Shown piece by piece: positions 7,271-14,661 of a DNA stretch of 64,000 bases. The notes under the pieces are model-generated. The model was not told the DNA's origin. It saw only the letters and a program-made list of their open reading frames with translations, and did not search any database. Within the stretch, counting starts at the first letter, position 1, and each line of letters starts with the position of its first letter. Location: NCBI RefSeq assembly GCF_900114255.1, contig NZ_FOSL01000002.1, forward strand, positions 124,001-188,000, given 5' to 3'. Origin of the DNA: Neomesorhizobium albiziae. Its GTDB lineage: Bacteria > Pseudomonadota > Alphaproteobacteria > Rhizobiales > Rhizobiaceae. The translations under genes were made by a program, and so were the position numbers.

Positions 7271-9295
7271 TTATTTGATCCCCGCCATCCGGAGACCTTC
7301 CAGAAACAGTTCCCTGTCGGCTTGCAATTTGAACGGTGGTATATCCGCTAACGAGTGCGCAGTGCTGCCGGGATAATTCTCTATTATTCTCTTGCCGTAT
7401 GCCTCGGCCTCGGAAATATTCCCGGAAAGTGCATGACATGCAGCAAGCAACCGGATAGCCGACTCATCCGATTTCATTTGGCCGCACATTTCTATGGCAC
7501 CACGGAATTCCCGTCTGTTGATCAGAATACTTGCACCGGCCCACCAATAGTGATCCGGCGCCAGCGGATTAAGTTCGATGGCCCGTTCAAAACGCTCCCA
7601 GCCGGCATCCGCCTCGCCCATCAGTGAGAGGGCGTCTGCATACTGAACGAGGAAATCCGGAGCATGCGGCGTGAGCGTTTCGGCAATGGCAAAACTTTCG
7701 GCCGCACCGTCGAAATCGCGCTGGTAGAGCGCCACCACGCCATCCATCCAGTGGCCGGCGCCGGCGCCGGGATCGAGCGAGACGGCGGCGGCCGCCTCGG
7801 CGCGCGCCTTCAACAGCAGGTCCGGGTCGTTGCCGCCGAGCATCAGCCATTCCAGGTGGAAGGTCTGCGCGATCTTGGCCCGCGTCGCGGAAAAATCCGG
7901 ATCGGTAGCCGCGGCGTCGCGAAACGCCGAACGCGCGCGCCTGAGGCGCGGCAGGTCGCAATTCTGCAGGCTGATCTGCCCTTCGAGATAGCGCAGATAG
8001 GCGGCGCCGTCGTGCTGGCGCCGGTTGTCGTCCAGCCGGTCGCGTTCGATCGCATGCGCCATCGAGGCCGCCGTCTGGTGGGAAAGCAGGCGGAAGGCAA
8101 GCGCCAGCTTCTGGTCGTCGGCCGGAAACTCGCCGGCCCAGATGATTTCGCCGCTGTCGGCCCTGGCCAGCCGGCATGACAGCGTGCTGGTGCCGGGGAT
8201 CAGCATCGCGCTGACCGCATATTGCGCATCGACCTGGCGTAAATCCGCCGCGCCGCCGGGTTTGACGATCTGGAAACTCGAATGCGGCGCGATCACCCTG
8301 AAAGTGCGATAGCGCGACAGCTCGTTGGCAACTTCGCGCACCAGTGCCGGGATCAGCTCGGAACTCGCGCCCACGCGCGGCAGTTCCGGCGGCAGGAAGG
8401 CGACACGCGGCTGGGAATTGGAGCTGCGCTCGGGAGACACCACCGGCTCGCTGTGGGAGTGCGCGGCGGCGAAGATGCGGCGCGCCACAGCCGCCGTTTC
8501 GGCCGAGGGCTGCGCGGAAAACTCCCGCTTCAGGAGATCGGTGAGATTGTCATAGAGACGCCGCGCCTCGTCGAACATGCCGTTGCGGCCATAGGCCTCG
8601 ATGAGCGTGCGATAGGTCTGCTCGCGCTCGGGCTCAGTGGCCAGCGCGCGCTCCGCGATGGTCCTGAGATCGGCCTCCTTGGCGCGCCCGTAGCGGGTGA
8701 TCTCCAGCAGCGCCGTCGCAACTGTCGAAAAGAAGCGGTCCTTCAGCTTGGAGCGTTCGCTGAGCAGCCACAGTTGAAACTCGCCGTTCGCATCGCTGCC
8801 TCCGGCAAGCAGCTCGCCGTCGAAAATCTCGATCGCCTGCATGAGGTCGGCGACAGCCTGCGATTGCTGCAGCTTGAGGAAGGCCGCAAGGTCGGAATCT
8901 TCCGCGCCTGGGCCGGCTATCAGCAGCGGCCCCTCGCTTTCGAGCAGCGGACGCTCCGGCGGCCAGGCACGGCGAATGCGCACCAGAAGCTGGCGAAGAT
9001 TGGCGAAAGCCTCGTTTTCGCCGGTGTTTTCCCACAGCAGCGAGGCCGCCTTCTGGCGGGTCAGGCGGCGCGAGGGCGACAACAGCGCAAGCGCGATCAG
9101 CTGGTATCCCTTGGCAGGAAAGGCAAAGCCCGCCTGCGGCCTGTTCGCAGCCGGAAGCCCAAAAAGCTTCAGCAAAAATGCCCGCCCATCCTGCATTTCG
9201 AACCGGTTCTGGTTATGTGAAGCTAGGACGATTTCCCGCCCGCCGCTTGCCGGCGGTAACCAGTGTAGTCGTTCCTCGTCCGTTAAAAAAGCCAT
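7271..9295 (-). CDS. SARP/AfsR-type transcriptional activator with BTAD and TPR-like C-terminus
   Basis: About 674 aa. An OmpR-type winged-helix region near residues 45-110 is followed by a bacterial transcriptional activation domain at about 135-275 (LWLLSERSKLKDRFF, TLIEAYGRNGMFDEARRLY). A middle domain follows, then TPR-like helical repeats to the C-terminus. No nucleotide-binding domain was recognised. Such proteins activate adjacent biosynthetic genes in actinomycetes; many proteobacterial examples are uncharacterised. The ATG at 9295 lacks a clear Shine-Dalgarno; ATG 9196 (MQDGRAFLLKLFG), right at the domain, is a fair alternative. It sits upstream of the two paralogues in the same direction and divergent from a LuxR gene, so it probably controls the locus. 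Confidence 0.82.
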   Translation of the reverse strand: MAFLTDEERLHWLPPASGGREIVLASHNQNRFEMQDGRAFLLKLFGLPAANRPQAGFAFPAKGYQLIALALLSPSRRLTRQKAASLLWENTGENEAFANLRQLLVRIRRAWPPERPLLESEGPLLIAGPGAEDSDLAAFLKLQQSQAVADLMQAIEIFDGELLAGGSDANGEFQLWLLSERSKLKDRFFSTVATALLEITRYGRAKEADLRTIAERALATEPEREQTYRTLIEAYGRNGMFDEARRLYDNLTDLLKREFSAQPSAETAAVARRIFAAAHSHSEPVVSPERSSNSQPRVAFLPPELPRVGASSELIPALVREVANELSRYRTFRVIAPHSSFQIVKPGGAADLRQVDAQYAVSAMLIPGTSTLSCRLARADSGEIIWAGEFPADDQKLALAFRLLSHQTAASMAHAIERDRLDDNRRQHDGAAYLRYLEGQISLQNCDLPRLRRARSAFRDAAATDPDFSATRAKIAQTFHLEWLMLGGNDPDLLLKARAEAAAAVSLDPGAGAGHWMDGVVALYQRDFDGAAESFAIAETLTPHAPDFLVQYADALSLMGEADAGWERFERAIELNPLAPDHYWWAGASILINRREFRGAIEMCGQMKSDESAIRLLAACHALSGNISEAEAYGKRIIENYPGSTAHSLADIPPFKLQADRELFLEGLRMAGIK

Positions 9296-9460
9296 TCGAC
9301 AACTCAACCCGGAACTGAATTTTTCGCAATGCCGACTGCCGGTAGGGAAGGGTCGGAGTCACGAACGTGTCACGTCGGTTGGCGTGTTTCTCAGCCAATC
9401 CGTGACGGCGGGCGAAAGTTCGCCTGCGCCCTATTGCGCGGGTCACGGCAGGGAGTGGGA

Positions 9461-10069
9461 ATGGGTAGGGAGGTTCTGGCGCTGGCATGCCCCGATTGGC
9501 GCGAGGCATCGCTTGCCATCGATGCGCGGAACGGCGAAATCGCCTATGCCAACTGGCGTGCCCTTGCGCTGCTCGATGCGCGGGCGCCGATCAGCGTCTT
9601 CGGCAACCGGCTGATTTTCACTGATCCGCGCCACAACCAGCAGTATTTCACTGGCCTCGAGAAGCTGAGGACATCGCTGTCCGAGGAAGAGGTGTTCATC
9701 ATCACCGGTCATAAGGAAGCCGACTGGTTCGCGGTCACCATCCATAACCCGCAAGGCCTCTACCGCGAGGTGCTGCACCGCTCGCTGGAAGCGGCTGGCA
9801 CGTCGCCGGACATCATCTTCGTGGAAATAGGCCGCACGAAGCAGGCGGCGAGTGCCGCGCAGATCGCCGCCTTCTCGGAAGCGCTGAAACTGACACCGGC
9901 CGAGGCCGAACTGGTCTTCCTGCTGGCGCAGGGCCAGACGCTCGCCGACATCGCCGAACGGTGCAAGGCAGCACTTTCCACCGTCCGCCAACGGCTGAAG
10001 GCGGTGCTGGCGAAATCCGGCTGCCGGCGTCAGGCCGACCTCGTCCGGCAGATCGTCTCGCTCTGCTAA
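9461..10069 (+). CDS. LuxR-type helix-turn-helix regulator
   Basis: 202 aa. A GerE/LuxR DNA-binding domain occupies residues 144-200 (LTPAEAELVFLLAQGQTLAD followed by an LSTVRQRLKAVLAKSG recognition region). The N-terminal 130 residues look PAS-like (IDARNGEIAYANWRALAL) rather than an autoinducer domain, and no receiver domain is evident. ATG 9461 has AGGGAG five bases upstream; longer starts run into the divergent promoter region. It is transcribed away from the BTAD regulator, with 165 bp between the likely starts, so both may act on the shared region. The link to the ycaO-tfuA locus is inferred from proximity only. Confidence 0.85.
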   Translation: MGREVLALACPDWREASLAIDARNGEIAYANWRALALLDARAPISVFGNRLIFTDPRHNQQYFTGLEKLRTSLSEEEVFIITGHKEADWFAVTIHNPQGLYREVLHRSLEAAGTSPDIIFVEIGRTKQAASAAQIAAFSEALKLTPAEAELVFLLAQGQTLADIAERCKAALSTVRQRLKAVLAKSGCRRQADLVRQIVSLC

Positions 10070-10157
10070 GCATTTTGCAGCCAAATGGAATCATTTGGCG
10101 TCCGCATAAATGCGGCAAAACGAATAGTTAGAGCGGTTCCGGTTCTTTCGCTCTAAC
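10070..10157 (-). repeat. Intergenic palindromic repeat, family A, copy 2 (inverted relative to copy 1)
   Basis: The reverse complement of this 88-bp stretch matches 1871-1974 closely, including the CCAAATGATTCCATTTGG palindrome and the CCGGTT/GAGC end. The two copies therefore face each other and bracket the whole 2-10 kb segment that contains the ycaO-tfuA locus. It starts directly after the LuxR stop codon and may act as its 3' structure. Confidence 0.8.
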
Positions 10158-10181
10158 AGCGCCTGCGACGACCAGAAAACC

Positions 10182-11258
10182 TCAGTTCGAATAGCGACGG
10201 CGAAACGCGGCGGTCGTCCTGTCGGGCACCGGCTCGACATAGCTTTCGGACTTGTGCGCATCGTGGCGTGCGACGGCGCGGCGAACCAGCGGCGCGACGC
10301 TGCGGCCGAAACCCGCCAGTTCCTCGGCCGTCTCGAAGCCGTGCAGGTGAAAATCGGAAACGCCGATGTCGACGTAATCCAGGAACGCTAGCGCCACCTG
10401 TTCGGCGGTGCCGACGATGGTCGTTGCAGCGGGCTGCGAGGCTGGCGATGGGGCCGTGGCCTGGAGGCGAAACCGTTCGGGATTGGTGCCGCCCATGAAG
10501 GGATCGGCAGCGATGAAGCCCGGCCGTCGCTGCCCGTTGCCGGCCGTGCGGTCGAGTTTCGCCCACGCAGCCTCGCGTGTTGCCGCCACCACCGGGCGCA
10601 GCGGATAGGAGAAACGGATCGCGTCGGCGCGGCGATGGCAGGCGGCCGCGGCGCGAACCCGCGCGATCGTCTGGCGCGTTTCGTCGACTGTCGCGGCCGG
10701 CAGGGCGAAGATATCGGCATGGCGCGCGGCGACCTTGATCGCGGTGCCGGAAAGGCCGGCCAGCGAGAATGGTATGCCGCCGCGCTGGAACGGTTTTGCC
10801 GCCGTGAAGGCGCCGGAAACGCTGTAGTGGCTGCCTTCGTGGTCGATGGGCTTTTCGTTGGTCCACAGCCGTTTCAGGAGCACCAGATATTCGTCGACCC
10901 GCGCCAGGCCCTCTTCATGGCCCTCGACGCCATCGATCCTTTCCGGCTGGAACTCGACCGCGACCCGGCCACCGCTCAGCTGGTCGAGTGTCGCGAGGTG
11001 CTGGGCGGCGACTGTCGGCGCCACCGCGCCGATGCGGTGATGGAGGAAGACGCCGAGGCTCGCGGTGCTGTGAACGATGAAGGACGCCAGCGCTGCGATG
11101 TCCTGGCCTGCCGCCAGGCCGCCGACCGCCAGCCTGTCGATGCCGGACGCCTCCGCGAGCTGGGCAAGCCGGCGAAGACCCTCACGGTCTATCGCGGCGT
11201 CTGCTTCATTTTTGGAAAGCGAGAGGTTTGCGGTGTGTCCGATGAATTCGATATGCAT
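10182..11258 (-). CDS. LLM-class flavin-dependent oxidoreductase (bacterial luciferase-like)
   Basis: 358 aa with the TIM-barrel pattern of luciferase-like monooxygenases, including VFLHHRIGAVAPTVAAQHLA, a DQLSGGRV-VEF strand and PFSLAGLSGTAIKVAARHAD. Such FMNH2-dependent enzymes oxidise organosulfur, amine or xenobiotic substrates; alkanesulfonate and dimethyl sulfide monooxygenases are relatives. The start is ATG 11258 (MHIEFIG), because GGAGGAGA lies just before it; a second ATG five codons upstream is part of that ribosome site. The C-terminus (ARHDAHKSESYV) resembles the sulfonate/sulfide branch, but the substrate cannot be assigned. It is followed by a family A repeat rather than a partner reductase gene. 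Confidence 0.85.
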   Translation of the reverse strand: MHIEFIGHTANLSLSKNEADAAIDREGLRRLAQLAEASGIDRLAVGGLAAGQDIAALASFIVHSTASLGVFLHHRIGAVAPTVAAQHLATLDQLSGGRVAVEFQPERIDGVEGHEEGLARVDEYLVLLKRLWTNEKPIDHEGSHYSVSGAFTAAKPFQRGGIPFSLAGLSGTAIKVAARHADIFALPAATVDETRQTIARVRAAAACHRRADAIRFSYPLRPVVAATREAAWAKLDRTAGNGQRRPGFIAADPFMGGTNPERFRLQATAPSPASQPAATTIVGTAEQVALAFLDYVDIGVSDFHLHGFETAEELAGFGRSVAPLVRRAVARHDAHKSESYVEPVPDRTTAAFRRRYSN

Positions 11259-11347
11259 TGCATTCTCCTCCATTTGGGCTTCGCCCGGTGCGCTGCCGCG
11301 CTTGGCACCTCTGTCGCCGGCCCTGCGATACGCAGCGGCCGAAGGCC

Positions 11348-11494
11348 TCAGTGGCCGATCAGCCCGAACACCAGGGCCGCTGCAAATCCGATCGCCAGCA
11401 GGAAAGTCAATCTGCAGGCGGCGTCGTGCAGGGTGGAAACGCGGGAGCGGGCCGCAACCGGACGCCGGGTAGTCGTGTGGGAAAGAAACGCCAT
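11348..11494 (-). CDS. 48-aa single-span membrane protein
   Basis: A short gene of 48 codons plus stop. The first 28 residues are polar and basic (MAFLSHTTTRRPVAARSR...). They are followed by one hydrophobic helix, about residues 29-46 (LTFLLAIGFAAALVFGLI), and a short GH tail. A textbook Shine-Dalgarno GGAGGTGCTT lies right before ATG 11494. It lies in a gap that would otherwise be called non-coding. The positive-inside rule suggests the N-terminus is cytoplasmic. Its role is unknown; small single-span proteins often bind and tune transporters or sensors, and an EamA transporter gene lies just upstream on the same strand. Confidence 0.65.
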   Translation of the reverse strand: MAFLSHTTTRRPVAARSRVSTLHDAACRLTFLLAIGFAAALVFGLIGH

Positions 11495-11657
11495 AAGCAC
11501 CTCCGAACTCCCTTTAATCTACCAATTTAATAGACATTGTCGATTTCAAAATTCGCGGCCTCTCCGGTAACCCATTCCTCGGGGAGAGCAATGCACGGAA
11601 ATGGAATCCGCCCCGGACCGGTTTTCGGCGTGGGGCGGATCGGCAGTTTTAACGGAA

Positions 11658-12554
11658 TCAGCGCTTCAGGTTGACTAGGATGACGCCGCCGAGCGCCAGC
11701 ACGCCGCCCAATATTCCAACCGCGCCGGGAACCTCGCCAAGCCACAGGAAGCCCATCAGCGTGGCCACCGGCGGCACGCAATACATGAAATTGGAGGCAC
11801 GCGAGGCAGGCAGGCGCGACAGCACGATGGCCCAGGAACCGTAGGCGACGAGGCTTGGCACGATGCCGAGATAGACTGCGGCAAACAGCGCCTCGCTGTT
11901 GGCGGCCGCCAACTGGCTCAACCCGTTGGGCAGCACGGGCGACAGCGCTATCGCACCGATGACCATGTTCCACGCCGAGACCGTGAGCGCCTTGTGACGC
12001 TTGAACAGGGGCTTTTGGACCACGGTGCTGAAGCTGTTGCAGAAGGCGGCGCCAAGCACGAGGAGCGCGCCGTAATCCACCTTCAGCCCGCTGCCTTCAC
12101 CGAGCGCGATCAGCCCGATACCGGCGAAGGAGACCAGGGTTCCAATCCAGGCAAGCAGCGGAAACCGTTCGCCAAGCAGCATCATGGCCAGTGCGGCGGT
12201 GATGATGGGATTGACGTTGATGATGAAGGAAGCAGCGCCCGCCGAGACGGTCATTTCGCCGAAATTCAGCAGCACCGTGTAGAAGCCGACAAAGACGATA
12301 CCGCCAAAGGCAAAGCGCCAGATTTCATGAAGCGCCGGCAAGGCCGGACGCGTGACGGCGAGGAAAAGGGCTGCCGGCGCCGCGGCGATGGCAAAACGCA
12401 CGGCGCCGAGTTCCGCCGGACCGAATGCGGTCAGTCCCGCCCGGATCGCCGGGAAAGCCGAGGCCCATGCGATGACCGTCACGCCGACGGCAATGGCGGT
12501 CGCCATGTCGAACGACCGTGCGTCTGGCGAAACTGCGGCGGCATTTGCGGTCAT
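11658..12554 (-). CDS. EamA/DMT-family transporter
   Basis: 298 aa with ten hydrophobic segments arranged as two EamA halves, typical of the drug/metabolite transporter superfamily (RhaT/YdcZ type). Marks include VIAWASAFPAIRAGL in the first helix and GEVPGAVGILGGVLALGGV in the last. These inner-membrane exporters move amino acids, nucleosides or other small metabolites; the substrate here is unknown. ATG 12554 gives a natural N-terminus, with residues 1-18 polar before helix 1. A LysR gene is divergently transcribed 86 bp away, a common arrangement in which the regulator controls the exporter in response to its substrate. Confidence 0.9.
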   Translation of the reverse strand: MTANAAAVSPDARSFDMATAIAVGVTVIAWASAFPAIRAGLTAFGPAELGAVRFAIAAAPAALFLAVTRPALPALHEIWRFAFGGIVFVGFYTVLLNFGEMTVSAGAASFIINVNPIITAALAMMLLGERFPLLAWIGTLVSFAGIGLIALGEGSGLKVDYGALLVLGAAFCNSFSTVVQKPLFKRHKALTVSAWNMVIGAIALSPVLPNGLSQLAAANSEALFAAVYLGIVPSLVAYGSWAIVLSRLPASRASNFMYCVPPVATLMGFLWLGEVPGAVGILGGVLALGGVILVNLKR

Positions 12555-12611
12555 GGAAATCGTCCTCGAATGTCGATTTCCGGACTAGGCGCTCCGCTGA
12601 GCTGTTTGACA

Positions 12612-12626
12612 ATCGATTAATTCGAT
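12612..12626. promoter_or_regulatory. Putative LysR operator between the EamA and LysR genes
   Basis: ATCGATTAATTCGAT is a near-perfect 15-bp inverted repeat, containing a T-N11-A frame, in the 86-bp divergent intergenic region. A TTGACA-like box lies immediately to its left. It is the obvious candidate binding site for the adjacent LysR protein, inferred from position and symmetry. Confidence 0.5.
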
Positions 12627-12640
12627 GCTCAGCTGTGAAC

Positions 12641-13564
12641 ATGGATCACACCTCCTCACCAGTCCTGCCGCTCGAAACATTGCGCGCTTTTGAAGCCGCG
12701 GCGCGCACCGGAAGCTTCTCGTCCGCGGCCGAAAAGCTGAACGTCACGCATGGTGCGGTCAGCAGGCAGGTCGCCAAGCTGGAAAGCTGGCTGGGACTGC
12801 GGCTGTTCGACCGCCGCGCCCGCGGCGTGGCGCTGACCATCGAGGGTCAGCGGCTGTTCCAGCGCACCTCCGAAGCGTTCGCGCTGATCGCCGATACGTC
12901 GGACCGCTGGAGCGAACCGCGCGGCGCGGCCGTCGTGCGGGTCAGTTCGATCCCGTCGGTTTCCGGCCTGTGGCTGATCCCCCGTCTGTCGCGCTTCGAG
13001 GCAGGGCCGACACCGCTCAGGATCATCCTGCATGTCGACCACCGGCAGACCGATCTCGGCGACGAGGGCATCGATCTGGCCATCCGCTGCGGTCGCGGTG
13101 CGATCCCCGGACGCATCTCGCTGAAGATGTTCGAGGAGTGGTGCTTTCCGATCGCCTCGCCGGGACTTGCGGCAAAGATCGGCGACGGCCCGCCGGCTCG
13201 GCTGCTCGACCATCCGCTGATCCATGATTCCGACGCGTCCGGATGGCGGGCATGGTTCGCGGCCCACCAGATCGACTACCGGCCGAGGCCGCAGGACCGC
13301 CGATTCGAGGATTACAATCTGGTGCTCGACGCGGCCACCCATGGCCTCGGCATCGCACTCGCCCGGCCGCCGCTGGCCGAAGAGCTGCTGATGGCGGGCC
13401 GACTGGCCAGCGTCGATGCAAACACTGTGCTCAACCCGGTGTCCTACTGGCTCGACCGCCCGGCGGGCCAGCCGCGCCAGGCGGCAATGGAGCTGGCGCG
13501 ACGGATCGGCGCCGAGGCGGGCCTCGACCCGCGCAAGCTGGAGAACTTTCTCACCACCGGCTGA
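12641..13564 (+). CDS. LysR-family transcriptional regulator (GcvA-like)
   Basis: 307 aa. The N-terminal winged HTH is plain: LPLETLRAFEAAARTGSFSS, LNVTHGAVSRQVAKLE, then LGLRLFDRR. The substrate-binding half contains the GcvA-branch pattern IDLAIRCGRG and DYNLVLDAATHGLGIALARP. ATG 12641 (MDHTSSPVLPLETL) places the HTH at the usual residues 10-65; in-frame starts further upstream enter the divergent promoter. It likely regulates the EamA exporter gene across the shared 86-bp region and itself by feedback, as is usual for the family. Inducer unknown. Confidence 0.93.
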   Translation: MDHTSSPVLPLETLRAFEAAARTGSFSSAAEKLNVTHGAVSRQVAKLESWLGLRLFDRRARGVALTIEGQRLFQRTSEAFALIADTSDRWSEPRGAAVVRVSSIPSVSGLWLIPRLSRFEAGPTPLRIILHVDHRQTDLGDEGIDLAIRCGRGAIPGRISLKMFEEWCFPIASPGLAAKIGDGPPARLLDHPLIHDSDASGWRAWFAAHQIDYRPRPQDRRFEDYNLVLDAATHGLGIALARPPLAEELLMAGRLASVDANTVLNPVSYWLDRPAGQPRQAAMELARRIGAEAGLDPRKLENFLTTG

Positions 13565-13759
13565 CAGCCAGCTACTGCGGGTGCCGCACGCGGATCGCGT
13601 GCGACGCATCGGGCGGCCGGTCCTTGCCAACCGGCTGCCCAAATTTTTCTAATGGCTCATGCCAACTATCATCGTTTGTCGCGGCCGCCGGGTAGCGATA
13701 TCAAAATGACGTTCACCTTGCGATTAAGTCTTTGTAATCGCTTCATTCTGAGGATCGTC

Positions 13760-14644
13760 ATGAAGAAATTCCTGCTCCTTGCATCCATCGCGGCCTTGCT
13801 TGCGCCGGGCTCGATGCCGTCGGTTCATGCAGCCGCCGCCCTCACCATTCCCGGCGCCTGGGAAGAGCCTATCGAGCCGTTTCGCATCGTCGGCAACATC
13901 TATTATGTCGGCACCAGGGGATTGGCCGCGTATCTGATTGCCGACGGCAAGCAGGCGATCCTGCTTGATGGCACCCTGCCGCAAAATGCAACGCTGATCG
14001 AAGAAAGCATCGGCAAGCTGGGTTTCAAGCTCGGCGACATCAAAATCATCCTCGCCAGTCATGCGCATCTGGATCACGCCGGAGGCCTGGCGAAACTGAA
14101 GCGCGACAGCGGGGCCATCTTCTATGCCAGCGCCGGCGACCGCCCGGCGCTGGAGAGCGGCAGACACGATGGCGAGACGAACTACGCGCAAGGCGTTTTT
14201 CCGCCGGTCAAGGTGGATCGCGACCTGAAGGACGGCCAGGCCGTCACGCTGGGCGACATCCAGCTTACAGCGACGCTCACTCCCGGTCACACGAAAGGCT
14301 GCACGACCTGGTCGATGTCGGTGACCGAAAACCAGCGCGTGCTGCAGGTCGTCTTTCCCTGCAGCCTTTCGGGCGGCGGCAACATACTCGTCGGAAACAA
14401 AGCCTATCCCGGCATCGTCGACGATTACGAGAAGAGTTTCGCCAAGGTGGATGGGATGAAGGCCGATATCGTGCTGACCAGTCACCCCGAGGCGGCAGAT
14501 ATAATCGGCCGTGCGAGTAGGCAACAAGCTGGCGATGACAACGCGTTCGTCGATCCCGATCTGTTGCAGACGATCGTCGCCAAGTCCCGTGCCGATTTCA
14601 AAGTCGAACTGGCGAAGCAGCAAAAGAAGAAGAAACGAAACTAG
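13760..14644 (+). CDS. Subclass B3 metallo-beta-lactamase-like hydrolase
   Basis: 294 aa with a Sec signal peptide (MKKFLLLASIAALLAPGS, cleavage near 25) and thus periplasmic. All B3 zinc ligands are visible: HAHLDH (two His, Asp, His), PGHTKGCTTW, and the final His in TSHPE. The FPCSLSGGGN segment resembles the Ser-containing stretch of B3 enzymes such as BJP-1. The complete ligand set suggests a zinc hydrolase that may open beta-lactam rings, but many environmental B3-like proteins have weak or other activity. ATG 13760 follows GAGGATCGTC and starts exactly at the signal peptide. No AmpR-like regulator is beside it, so expression is probably constitutive. Confidence 0.85.
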   Translation: MKKFLLLASIAALLAPGSMPSVHAAAALTIPGAWEEPIEPFRIVGNIYYVGTRGLAAYLIADGKQAILLDGTLPQNATLIEESIGKLGFKLGDIKIILASHAHLDHAGGLAKLKRDSGAIFYASAGDRPALESGRHDGETNYAQGVFPPVKVDRDLKDGQAVTLGDIQLTATLTPGHTKGCTTWSMSVTENQRVLQVVFPCSLSGGGNILVGNKAYPGIVDDYEKSFAKVDGMKADIVLTSHPEAADIIGRASRQQAGDDNAFVDPDLLQTIVAKSRADFKVELAKQQKKKKRN

Positions 14645-14661
14645 CCGGGGCTGGTCCGGAT

